Assembly: GCA_031421935.1 (NCBI GenBank)
Contig: JANOPQ010000178.1
Coordinates: forward strand, 1-23,447
DNA: 23,447 nt
Reading direction: 5' to 3'
Source: JAJTFW01 sp031421935
GTDB taxonomy: Bacteria; Bacteroidota; Bacteroidia; AKYH767-A; OLB10
Both the position numbers and the translations under genes were made by a program. Of the stretch, positions 7,580 through 15,085 are shown in pieces (positions within the stretch are counted from its first letter, which is position 1; each line of letters opens with the position of its first letter). The notes beneath the pieces were generated by a model. It saw only the letters and a list, made by a program, of their open reading frames with translations. It was not told where the DNA came from and made no database searches.

Positions 7580-8809
7580 ATGTTCAACAAAGAAGTCTGG
7601 TCTGAAATCCTCTCCACCATCCGCGCTAATCGGCTTCGGACTTTCCTCACTGCTTTTAGTGTGGCTTGGGGAATTTTTATGTTGATTGTTTTGCTCGGCT
7701 CTGGACAAGGATTACGCAATGGTGCCGAAAATCAATTTCAATCCGATGCTGTTAATTCAATTTGGATCAATGGAGGGGTAACATCCAAAGTGTATAATGG
7801 ATTTCAACCAGGTAGAACCGTGCAATTGCGTAACGAAGATTTTGCAATGATACAACGGCAGAATTCAATCGGTTCTGAAATGACTGCTAGTTACGATGGA
7901 AGAAACATCAGAACGCTTAGTTACAAAAATGCGACTGGTGCTTTTACCGTTCGCTCGTGTATGCCCGATCACGATTATTTGGAAAATTGCAAATTGGAGC
8001 AAGGAAGATTTATCAATAACAATGATATTACCTCATATCGTAAAGTATGTGCTATTGGTAAACCCGTGGAGGAAGCTTTGTTTAATAAAGAAAATCCCAT
8101 TGGTAAATACATCAACGTGGATGGAGTTCCTTTTAAAGTGATTGGTCAATTTACCGATCCAGGAAGAGGCGACAATGAGCGGATATACATCCCCGTTAGT
8201 ACGGCTCAACGTGCCTTCAATGGACAAGATAAGTTAAGTGTAATTTGGATGAGTACCGGAAATATGACAGAGGATGAAAGTGAAAAGATGGTGGCAAATA
8301 TTAAAAAATTATTATCTACTAAATACAATTTCGATCCAGAAGACCGTCAAGCAGCCAGCATTTGGAACAATAGTGTTGAATACATTCGTGTCATGGAAAT
8401 GCTAAGCAATATCCGAATTTTCATTTGGGTAATTGGCATCGGAACCCTCATTGCGGGGATCGTAGGCGTTAGTAATATTATGATGATTGCCGTGAAAGAA
8501 AGAACCAAGGAAATAGGAGTGCGGAAAGCAATTGGAGCGAATCCCAATTCCATCATCTCCATGATTATTCAAGAGAGTGTATTGATTACCGCGGTGGCAG
8601 GTTACATTGGATTAATGTTCGGTGTCCTCGTGTTGGAGGGAGCCAGAAAATTCATGCCACCTAGCGATTTCTTCCGCAATCCAGAGGTGGATTTGGGAGT
8701 TGCAGTCTCTGCAGTGATCTTGCTTGTCATCGCCGGTGCCATCGCGGGACTTATCCCCGCATTAAGAGCCGCAAGAATAGAACCCATTGCCGCCCTCCGC
8801 GACGAATAA
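7580..8809 (+). CDS. MacB-type ABC transporter permease (first of two)
   Basis: This 409-residue FtsX/MacB permease has the expected four-helix layout. One N-terminal helix (about 20-43, LRTFLTAFSVAWGIFMLIVL) is followed by a large periplasmic MacB_PCD-like domain (about 45-270). Three C-terminal helices follow (about 275-300, 328-352 and 372-398) in the FtsX fold. The ending PALRAARIEPIAALRDE is characteristic of the family. No ATPase domain is fused, unlike E. coli MacB, so the separate ATPase upstream is needed. It is closely similar to the next gene across the N-terminal segment, suggesting a tandem duplication and a heterodimeric transporter. The substrate cannot be read from the sequence. 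Confidence 0.92.
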   Translation: MFNKEVWSEILSTIRANRLRTFLTAFSVAWGIFMLIVLLGSGQGLRNGAENQFQSDAVNSIWINGGVTSKVYNGFQPGRTVQLRNEDFAMIQRQNSIGSEMTASYDGRNIRTLSYKNATGAFTVRSCMPDHDYLENCKLEQGRFINNNDITSYRKVCAIGKPVEEALFNKENPIGKYINVDGVPFKVIGQFTDPGRGDNERIYIPVSTAQRAFNGQDKLSVIWMSTGNMTEDESEKMVANIKKLLSTKYNFDPEDRQAASIWNNSVEYIRVMEMLSNIRIFIWVIGIGTLIAGIVGVSNIMMIAVKERTKEIGVRKAIGANPNSIISMIIQESVLITAVAGYIGLMFGVLVLEGARKFMPPSDFFRNPEVDLGVAVSAVILLVIAGAIAGLIPALRAARIEPIAALRDE

Positions 8810-8929
8810 TTTAATTAAGAATTATTGTTTATTTGTTGCATGTAATATTTAAGTTTAGAAGGAATAAATCATAAGTGATCATAACCATCATAAAAAATCA
8901 GTGTTCCATAAAATCATAGATTAAAGACG

Positions 8930-10186
8930 ATGTTCGATTCAGACTCCTGGCAAGAAATCTTCGCCACCATCAAGAAAAATAAAATGCGCACTTTCCTCAC
9001 CTGCTTTGGTGTGTTTTGGGGCATCTTTATGTTAGTGGTAATGATTGGTTCAGGAAATGGATTGAGCAATGGGATCATGCAGGATTTTGCTGGAACCGCA
9101 ACAAATAGTTTTTTCTGTTGGGCTCAAAAAACTTCTAAGCCATACAAAGGAATGAAGCCTGGTCGAAATTTTAATTTTAATAATGAAGATACAAAAGCAT
9201 TAAAACAACTTCCTGAATTAGCTGTCGTAGCACCCATGAATCAATTGGGCGACTATAATGGAACAAATAATGTAGTTCGCGGATTAAAAACAGGTGGATT
9301 TTCAGTTTCTGGTGTTTATCCTGAATTAACATTGATTGATGACATCAATGTAAAGACGGGCCGTTTTTTAAATCAGAATGATATTACTGATAAAAGAAAA
9401 GTAGCTATTATCGGTTTAGGTGTGGTAGAGACTTTGTTTGCGAAGGATGAAAATCCCATTGGTGAATATATCAGCATTAACGGAGTGTATTTTCAAGTGA
9501 TTGGTACTACTGTTCCTACTTCTTCTGGTGGACGCGGTGAAGAACAACGCAATGAAGTGCATATTCCTTTCTCTACATTTCAGCAAGCTTTTAATTATGG
9601 AGATGTTGTTGGCTGGTATGCAGTGATGGCTTCAAAAAATATTTCTGCAAGCTTAGCAGAAGAGAAAACCTTAGCGATTCTACGAGAGCGTCATAAAGTG
9701 TCGCCCGATGATGCCAATGCTATTGGTCATTGGAACATGGAAACAGAGTTTAAAAAAATGAGTGGGCTCTTTTCAGGAATTAGTGGACTCGTATGGATTG
9801 TAGGTATAGGAACCTTGTTGGCAGGTATTATTGGTGTAAGTAATATTATGTTAATCGTGGTGAAAGAGCGCACGAAAGAAATTGGAATTCGTCGTGCATT
9901 GGGAGCACCTCCCATGCATATTGTTCGACAATTAATTTTGGAATCGGTTTTCTTAACTACCATTGCGGGATATATCGGACTCGTATTATCCATCGGACTT
10001 ACAGAAGCCATTGCCTCTTCAATTCCAAAAGATGAGGGTGGTATGTTTACTAATCCCACCATCGACCTTGATGTAGCTTTGATTGCTTTAGGAATTTTAA
10101 TTGTTGCTGGTGCGATCGCCGGATTTATTCCTGCAAAAAAAGCGATTGCTATTCCTCCAGTGGAAGCATTGCGATATGATAATTAA
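8930..10186 (+). CDS. MacB-type ABC transporter permease (second of two)
   Basis: This 418-residue paralogue of the preceding permease shares its architecture. The N-terminal helix begins MRTFLTCFGVFWGIFMLVVM, followed by a periplasmic domain and three C-terminal FtsX helices, ending PAKKAIAIPPVEALRYDN. The core around VGVSNIMLIVVKERTKEIGIRRALGA is nearly superimposable on the first permease. The 120-nt gap between the two is AT-rich and shows no convincing promoter or terminator, so they are probably cotranscribed. An MFP gene follows 46 nt later. Together with the upstream ATPase they form a tripartite exporter lacking only an outer-membrane channel, which the TolC-type gene at 13625 could supply. 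Confidence 0.92.
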   Translation: MFDSDSWQEIFATIKKNKMRTFLTCFGVFWGIFMLVVMIGSGNGLSNGIMQDFAGTATNSFFCWAQKTSKPYKGMKPGRNFNFNNEDTKALKQLPELAVVAPMNQLGDYNGTNNVVRGLKTGGFSVSGVYPELTLIDDINVKTGRFLNQNDITDKRKVAIIGLGVVETLFAKDENPIGEYISINGVYFQVIGTTVPTSSGGRGEEQRNEVHIPFSTFQQAFNYGDVVGWYAVMASKNISASLAEEKTLAILRERHKVSPDDANAIGHWNMETEFKKMSGLFSGISGLVWIVGIGTLLAGIIGVSNIMLIVVKERTKEIGIRRALGAPPMHIVRQLILESVFLTTIAGYIGLVLSIGLTEAIASSIPKDEGGMFTNPTIDLDVALIALGILIVAGAIAGFIPAKKAIAIPPVEALRYDN

Positions 10187-10232
10187 TTATTGAAGATAAA
10201 ATAAATTTAAATTTAGAAATAAAATAAAGAGT

Positions 10233-11330
10233 ATGAAACGGATTTTTAAAATTCTTCTTGTTGTGATATTAATTGGAACTTTTGTGTGGACTATTTGGTT
10301 CCTCTATGCAAAATCTCAAAAGCCACCGCAAGAATTTAAAACAGAAAAAGCAACTACACTGAGCATCATTCGGAAAACAGTGGCTACGGGTTCGGTGATC
10401 CCTCGCCGAGAGGTATTCGTCAAACCACAAGTATCTGGAATCATAGAAGCCGTTTATATTGTAGCGGGAAAAATGATTAAGAAAGGTGATGTCATTGCGA
10501 AAATCAGAATTATTCCCAATATGATTAGTTTGAACGAAGCAGAGAGTAGAGTGAATCGCTCCAAAATAAATCTCGATCAAGCGCAAACCGATTTCGATCG
10601 CTACCAGAGTTTGTTTAAGGATAAAATTATTAGTCCTTCCGAGTTTCAACAATATGAAATTCGTTTACGTCAGGCACGTGAAGAAAGTACTACATCGCAA
10701 GACAATCTTGATCTTATAAAAGAAGGTGTAGCAAAGAGCACAGGAAAAACTACAAATACATTGATCCGGTCTACATTAAGTGGAATGGTATTAGACGTGC
10801 CGGTGAAAGAAGGTTTCTCTGTGATAGAAGCGAATACTTTTAATGAAGGAACAACGGTTGCATCAATAGCTGATATGGGCGAAATGATTTTTGAAGGAAA
10901 AGTAGATGAATCGGAAGTGGGAAAAATCCATCAAGGAATGGATCTTATTCTCACAGTAGGTGCTATTGAAAATTATAAGTTTAATGCGAAACTGGAATAC
11001 ATCGCACCCAAAGGAGTTGCAGAGAACGGTGCTATTCAATTCCAAATTCGTGCGGCTGTAGTTATTGATACTAGTTATTTCTTGAGAGCAGGATACAGTG
11101 CTAATGCAGATATTATTCTTGATAGAAGAGATAGTGTGTTAGGAGTTCCTGAAAGTGTTTTACAATTTTCTAAGGATACTACGTGGGTGGAAGTAAAAAC
11201 ATCGACTACAGAATTTAAGAAGCAAATTATCAAAACGGGTATTTCTGATGGAATTAATATTGAAGTGCTGGAAGGGTTGAATAAAAATGATGAGATAAAA
11301 ATTCCAGCCGGAATTGAAGCAGAAAAATAG
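10233..11330 (+). CDS. Periplasmic membrane-fusion protein (MacA/HlyD family)
   Basis: This 365-residue MFP has one N-terminal membrane anchor (about 5-27) and a periplasmic body. The biotinyl-lipoyl half-motif is visible at VKPQVSGIIEAVYIVAGKMI (about 64-83). A coiled-coil hairpin follows (about 95-165: ESRVNRSKINLDQAQ and QYEIRLRQAREESTT), then the beta-barrel and membrane-proximal domains. The ending is typical (GISDGINIEVLEGLNKNDEI). MFPs bridge an inner-membrane transporter to a TolC-type channel. Its place directly after the two permeases makes them the likely partner. It ends just before a strong terminator, closing the cluster. Confidence 0.9.
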   Translation: MKRIFKILLVVILIGTFVWTIWFLYAKSQKPPQEFKTEKATTLSIIRKTVATGSVIPRREVFVKPQVSGIIEAVYIVAGKMIKKGDVIAKIRIIPNMISLNEAESRVNRSKINLDQAQTDFDRYQSLFKDKIISPSEFQQYEIRLRQAREESTTSQDNLDLIKEGVAKSTGKTTNTLIRSTLSGMVLDVPVKEGFSVIEANTFNEGTTVASIADMGEMIFEGKVDESEVGKIHQGMDLILTVGAIENYKFNAKLEYIAPKGVAENGAIQFQIRAAVVIDTSYFLRAGYSANADIILDRRDSVLGVPESVLQFSKDTTWVEVKTSTTEFKKQIIKTGISDGINIEVLEGLNKNDEIKIPAGIEAEK

Positions 11331-11352
11331 CGGATTTGAAAAGTATTCGCAT

Positions 11353-11385
11353 AAAAAAAGTCGTCCTTTTGGGACGACTTTTTTT
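11353..11385. terminator. Bidirectional intrinsic terminator
   Basis: A perfect 14-bp stem, AAAAAAAGTCGTCC (11353-11366) against GGACGACTTTTTTT (11372-11385), has a 5-nt loop. It gives a T-run on either strand, so it can end both the plus-strand MFP gene and the convergent minus-strand lipoprotein gene. Confidence 0.95.
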
Positions 11386-11406
11386 ATGTTTTTACTAAAA
11401 TAAAGC

Positions 11407-11616
11407 TTAGTGAGCAGCTTCAACAGCAGCAGCAGCAGTATCAACTACAGCAGCAGCAGCAGTATCAACGGTTTCAACAACTGTTTCAGTCATTTCAGTA
11501 GTAGTAGTAGTAGTGCTATCTACAGTCGTTTCAGTTGTTTCAGCAGTTTTAGAACCGCAAGAAGCTAATGCAACAACTACAGTTGCAACAGCAAGGATTG
11601 AAGTGAATTTTTTCAT
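11407..11616 (-). CDS. Small Thr/Ala-rich lipoprotein, function unknown
   Basis: This 69-residue protein starts with a lipoprotein signal peptide (MKKFTSILAVATVVVALASC) and lipidated C20. The mature part is low complexity: a Thr/Glu/Val-rich stretch, then a near-duplicate (VDTAAAAV twice) ending VEAAH. The coding DNA holds GCA/GTA triplet tracts, including two copies of a roughly 21-bp unit near 11424-11467, so copy number could vary by slippage. It should be displayed at a membrane as a short, flexible peptide. I recognise no family. It is real rather than spurious: it has a full signal peptide, its own terminator, and a divergent upstream region shared with the sigma-factor gene. It may be part of that regulon, but this is inference. 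Confidence 0.8.
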   Translation of the reverse strand: MKKFTSILAVATVVVALASCGSKTAETTETTVDSTTTTTTEMTETVVETVDTAAAAVVDTAAAAVEAAH

Positions 11617-11633
11617 TTTGTTTGATTGGTTAT

Positions 11634-11649
11634 TAAGTTTATAAACTTA
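11634..11649. repeat. 16-bp perfect palindrome in the lipoprotein leader
   Basis: TAAGTTTATAAACTTA lies 18 nt upstream of the lipoprotein ATG on the minus strand. It would be in the 5' untranslated region if transcription starts from the shared motif at 11664-11682. It could be a protein-binding dyad; AT-rich palindromes also occur by chance. Confidence 0.35.
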
Positions 11650-11663
11650 CCCCTTGATGCCTG

Positions 11664-11682
11664 GAACTATTAAAAGGTAACC
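11664..11682 (-). promoter_or_regulatory. Shared divergent motif facing the lipoprotein gene
   Basis: On the minus strand this reads GGTTACCTTT, 5 nt, GTTC. The identical pattern at the same internal spacing faces the sigma-factor gene at 11796-11814. It ends 47 nt before the lipoprotein ATG. The TACCTTT part resembles the housekeeping -7 element without its final G. Confidence 0.45.
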
Positions 11683-11795
11683 TTCATAAGATGATAAATT
11701 TTATAAATATTATGTAAAATAATGATAATCAACATATAAAATATTGTATTCATGATAAAAGGAGGCAAAAGAAAGCAGAACTTTGCAAAATACTG

Positions 11796-11814
11796 GGTTA
11801 CCTTTCCCCGGTTC
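11796..11814 (+). promoter_or_regulatory. Shared divergent motif facing the ECF sigma gene
   Basis: GGTTACCTTT (11796-11805), 5 nt, GTTC (11811-11814) ends 12 nt before the sigma-factor ATG. It is the mirror partner of 11664-11682. Candidate roles are an autoregulated ECF promoter or an operator pair. The sequence alone does not separate these from a weak housekeeping promoter. Confidence 0.45.
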
Positions 11815-11826
11815 ACGAATTAACCA

Positions 11827-12423
11827 ATGGGCATGAAGCCAGTTCAAGTAGCTACCGAAGAAGAGCAAATACGTTTACTGCAGAACGGTGACGATCGAAT
11901 TCTTCAAGTTATTTATCGACAGTATTATCAAACGATAGTTAATCTGGTGATCAATAATAACGGAAGCTTACAAGAAGCGAAGGATATTTATCAAGAAACC
12001 TTAATCATATTTTATGAAAAGGTGAAGGATGAAAACTTCGAATTGAATTGCAAGCTGAAAACATACTTGTATTCGATCAGCAGAAACCTTTGGTTGAAAC
12101 AGCTTCAACATAAAAAGCGTTTCACGAATAGCATCAGTGATTCCGAAGAGTATCTCGAGATTCCCTGGGAGGAAGCAGGTAAAAAAGAAGACCAATACCA
12201 AGCCATGCATACCGCATTGCAAAGTTTGGGCGAACCTTGCCGATCCATATTAAAGGATTTCTATATGCACAGTCAAAGCATGGAAGAAATTACTGAAAAG
12301 TTTGGCTATACTAACGCAGATAATGCCAAAAATCAAAAGTACAAATGCCTGAAACGGCTGAAGAAAGTTTTCTTTGACAGCTATGGCAATGATGGAGGAT
12401 TAAATTATGATGAACAAACGTGA
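11827..12423 (+). CDS. ECF-type RNA polymerase sigma factor
   Basis: This 198-residue sigma-70-family factor has only regions 2 and 4. Region 2 is about 24-95, with core-binding AKDIYQETLIIFYEKV at 51-66 and the promoter-melting segment LKTYLYSISRNLWLKQLQ at 77-94. Region 4 is about 125-182, with a helix-turn-helix around SMEEITEKFGYTNADNAKNQKYKCLKRL. The start could be the ATG at 11827 or the one at 11833. Its 3' end overlaps the next gene by 17 bp, implying translational coupling, the usual arrangement for an ECF factor and its anti-sigma. The upstream motif shared with the divergent lipoprotein gene suggests common control. The signal is presumably in the envelope, because the partner protein spans the membrane. 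Confidence 0.9.
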   Translation: MGMKPVQVATEEEQIRLLQNGDDRILQVIYRQYYQTIVNLVINNNGSLQEAKDIYQETLIIFYEKVKDENFELNCKLKTYLYSISRNLWLKQLQHKKRFTNSISDSEEYLEIPWEEAGKKEDQYQAMHTALQSLGEPCRSILKDFYMHSQSMEEITEKFGYTNADNAKNQKYKCLKRLKKVFFDSYGNDGGLNYDEQT

Positions 12424-13510
12424 AACAGATGAATTGATCGAGCGCTATTGCATGGGTCAATTGACGCCGGAAGAATTGCGCATTTTTGAAGAATGGCGTG
12501 AAAGTGATGCCCATTTGTCACAAGCCATCGATGATCATCGTTTAATTACAGATGCCTTTTTAGTGTATGCAGAACGTAGTTCTATTAAAAAGAAATTAGC
12601 GAAAATTCATGATGACATGGAAAGCGAACAATATCGTTTCCAAGCTCCCATGAAAGTGATTACTCCACCCGTTAGTAAAGTAAAAACACTATGGAGAAAT
12701 CATAGGTTAGTTTCAATTGCAGCAATGGTAACGGTTGTTGCCATCATTGCTTCAGTTATTACAGCAAGTGTGAGTGGAGTGAGTGGAAATAAACAACAAA
12801 GTGCATATCAGGAATTACGTCGTGAAGTAGAAAGAATTAAGCGTAGTCAAAAAGCATTGATAAAAGATATTAATGAAAAGCAGGAGAGTCCCGTCATTAC
12901 AGAAGGTACATTCACTGGTTCGGGCTTTGCTTTAAATAAAGAAGGATATGTGCTAACTAGTTTTCACGTTGTTGCGGACGCCTCTACTATTTATATTTCG
13001 AATGAGAAGTATGCTCAACTAAAAATGAAGGTGATTTATACGAACCCTAAACTGGATATGGCCGTACTGAAAGTGGATGATGAATCTTTTCATGGATTTA
13101 AAGATATTCCGTATTCCATTAGAAAATCAGTTGCCGATCCAGGAGAAAAAGTTTACACTCTAGGTTTCCCTCGTGAAGATATGGTGTTTGGAGAAGGTTC
13201 GGTTAGTTCCTACACCGGATATGAAGGCGATACCGCTGCTTATCAAATCAGTATTCCAGTCAATCCAGGTAACTCAGGTGGTCCACTCTTTGATACGCAA
13301 GGAAATCTTATCGGTATTGTTTCGGGTAGAAATTCTTCTGCAGAAGGTGCTTCTTTTGCTGTAAAGTCAAAGTGGATTTCAGAAGATATTAAGGAACACA
13401 CCGAAGAGAAAATTAGCCTCCCAACAAAGAAATCGGCTATGGGTTCCGACCGCGCTGGGCAAGTTAAAAAAGTGAAAGATTTCGTCTTTATGGTGAAAGT
13501 GATGAATTAA
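12407..13510 (+). CDS. Membrane anti-sigma-like protein fused to a trypsin/HtrA-like protease
   Basis: This 367-residue one-pass membrane protein has four parts. Residues 1-100 are cytoplasmic, and the segment YCMGQLTPEELRIFEEWRES (14-33) resembles the N-terminal sigma-binding helices of FecR-type anti-sigma factors. Residues about 101-125 are one transmembrane helix, preceded by a basic stretch (KTLWRNHR) that favours a cytoplasmic N-terminus. Residues about 130-160 look like a charged coiled coil. Residues about 165-328 are a chymotrypsin-fold S1C-like protease with an apparently intact triad: H187 in SFHVVAD, D217 in LDMAVLKV, S290 in NPGNSGGPLFD. No PDZ domain follows, only a basic 35-residue tail. 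It overlaps the sigma gene by 17 bp. A second ATG at 12410 is equally possible. I infer that it holds the sigma factor and responds through its periplasmic protease; this is untested and I know no characterised example. Confidence 0.85.
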   Translation: MMNKRETDELIERYCMGQLTPEELRIFEEWRESDAHLSQAIDDHRLITDAFLVYAERSSIKKKLAKIHDDMESEQYRFQAPMKVITPPVSKVKTLWRNHRLVSIAAMVTVVAIIASVITASVSGVSGNKQQSAYQELRREVERIKRSQKALIKDINEKQESPVITEGTFTGSGFALNKEGYVLTSFHVVADASTIYISNEKYAQLKMKVIYTNPKLDMAVLKVDDESFHGFKDIPYSIRKSVADPGEKVYTLGFPREDMVFGEGSVSSYTGYEGDTAAYQISIPVNPGNSGGPLFDTQGNLIGIVSGRNSSAEGASFAVKSKWISEDIKEHTEEKISLPTKKSAMGSDRAGQVKKVKDFVFMVKVMN

Positions 13511-13572
13511 TCAATCATTTTGATTGGAATAGATAACGTTTCGTCCCTTTTTCTACTCACTTTATCGGTAGT

Positions 13573-13605
13573 TTTGACTTCATGTCATTCCCTTTATTAT
13601 TTTTG
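13573..13605 (+). promoter_or_regulatory. Promoter for the TolC-MFP pair
   Basis: TTTG (13573-13576), a 21-nt spacer and TATTTTTG (13598-13605) match the Bacteroidota housekeeping promoter in sequence and spacing. The ATG follows 19 nt later. The TolC-MFP pair therefore probably has its own promoter rather than depending only on read-through from the sigma/protease genes. Confidence 0.65.
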
Positions 13606-13624
13606 GAAGTCTTGAATTTTACTT

Positions 13625-15061
13625 ATGATGAAGAATATTAAAATCTTGCCTTATTGCCTTGGCCTTCTTATGATGGTGTTCTCTAACGTCGATGTGTATG
13701 GGCAAAAAACCTGGACACTTCGAGAGTGTATAGATTATGCACTCGAGAATAATATTACGGTGAAGCAAAATGAAATTAATTCGGAGCTGAATGAAATTAT
13801 TACGCTCCAAAATAAAATGTCGTTATTGCCGAACTTGAATGCTTCGGTAGGAAGAAATTATAATTTTGGAAGAACAATCGATCCTTTTACGAATCAGTTT
13901 ACCACCCAACAAGTAGAGTCTGATAATTGGTCACTCAGCAGCAACGTGACTTTATTCAATGGTTTTTCATTGCAGAATACCCTCAAACAAAGTCAATTGA
14001 ATTACCTCGCAGGAAAATCGGATTTGCAAAAAGTAAAGAACGATATTTCTTTGAATGTGATTACAAGTTATCTGCAAGTGCTTTATGCAAAGGAGCAATT
14101 GAATGTTGCAGATGGGCGAGTTACTCAAGCTACTCAACAACACGATCGTGTCAATAGAATGGTTGAAAGTGGCTTGATGGTACGTGGGAACTTATTGGAT
14201 GCTACTTCTCAATTGTCAAATGAAGAGCTATCAAAAATTACCGCAGAGAATCAATTGATGACAGCAAGATTAACGTTGACGCAATTGCTGCAATTGCCTA
14301 CGCCCGATGGTTTTGAAGTTGAAGATCCAGCTGTGCAAGTTCCAACATCTTCCATCACAGATTTACAACCCGCACAAATTTATGATTTGGGATTAAAAAC
14401 TCTCCCTGAAATCAAAGCAGCAGATACTCGTGTTCAAAGTGCAGAAAAAGGAGTAAGTATTGCAAAAGCAAGTTATTATCCCCGACTCACGGCCTTTGGT
14501 CAGTTAAGTTCATTTTATTCATCAAGCTCGAAGAAATTTGCGGGTGGTGAGTTTAATGGATTTTTACCGAATGGAAGTATTACATCAGGTGGAGATACCG
14601 TGTTGAGTCCAGATTTTACTACACGTATCGAAGACAATCCATACAAAGATCAATTGGATGAGAACTATAATAAAGCTTTTGGATTAAGTTTATCAATTCC
14701 GATTTTTAATGGTCTAAGTTCTCAAAGTAATGTAAAGCGCGCGAAACTGAATTTGGAAAATTCAAGATATGCTGCACAGCTAACCCGTAATCAAGTCTAT
14801 CAAAGTATTCAACAAGCGCATTCAGATGCTATCGCTGCAAAAAAGCGATACGATGCAACGAGTAAAAGTCTAAGTGCATTTGAAGAAGCGTATCAGTATT
14901 CCGAGAAGAGATTTAATGCTGGATTAATTAATTCGCTGGAATTTCTAACAGCAAATAATAATTTAACACGTACAAAAGTGGAGTTGTTGCAAGCGAAGTA
15001 TGACTATATTTTCCGATTGAAGGTGTTGGATTTCTATGCAGGTAATCCGCTTACATTTTAA
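13625..15061 (+). CDS. TolC-family outer-membrane efflux channel
   Basis: This 478-residue outer-membrane channel subunit starts with a signal peptide (about 1-26, ending NVDVYG). The classic TolC start TWTLRECIDYALENN is at 29-43, followed by the two-fold repeated coiled-coil/beta layout. The second half repeats the pattern (FGLSLSIPIFNG near 353-364; KRFNAGLINSLEFLTANNNL near 432-451). Length is typical. TolC proteins trimerise to form a conduit from the MFP to the outside. The next gene is an MFP 24 nt downstream, but no ABC or RND pump follows. The MacB-like pump at 6773-11330 is the nearest candidate partner. Confidence 0.93.
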   Translation: MMKNIKILPYCLGLLMMVFSNVDVYGQKTWTLRECIDYALENNITVKQNEINSELNEIITLQNKMSLLPNLNASVGRNYNFGRTIDPFTNQFTTQQVESDNWSLSSNVTLFNGFSLQNTLKQSQLNYLAGKSDLQKVKNDISLNVITSYLQVLYAKEQLNVADGRVTQATQQHDRVNRMVESGLMVRGNLLDATSQLSNEELSKITAENQLMTARLTLTQLLQLPTPDGFEVEDPAVQVPTSSITDLQPAQIYDLGLKTLPEIKAADTRVQSAEKGVSIAKASYYPRLTAFGQLSSFYSSSSKKFAGGEFNGFLPNGSITSGGDTVLSPDFTTRIEDNPYKDQLDENYNKAFGLSLSIPIFNGLSSQSNVKRAKLNLENSRYAAQLTRNQVYQSIQQAHSDAIAAKKRYDATSKSLSAFEEAYQYSEKRFNAGLINSLEFLTANNNLTRTKVELLQAKYDYIFRLKVLDFYAGNPLTF

Positions 15062-15085
15062 TATTAATATTGAAGATTAATTAAT

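Noticed and set aside
7461..7685. Plus-strand 74-codon frame upstream of the first permease
   Set aside because: It translates the intergenic repeats and then an alternate frame of the permease, with no recognisable product.
11796..11806. TACCTTTC before the sigma gene as an ordinary housekeeping promoter
   Set aside because: The final G of TAnnTTTG is missing and the TTTG upstream is only 13 nt away. It is kept as part of the shared divergent motif instead.
13512..13526. CAATCA/TGATTG hairpin after the protease gene
   Set aside because: The stem is only 6 bp, AT-rich and not followed by a T-run, so it is too weak to call a terminator.
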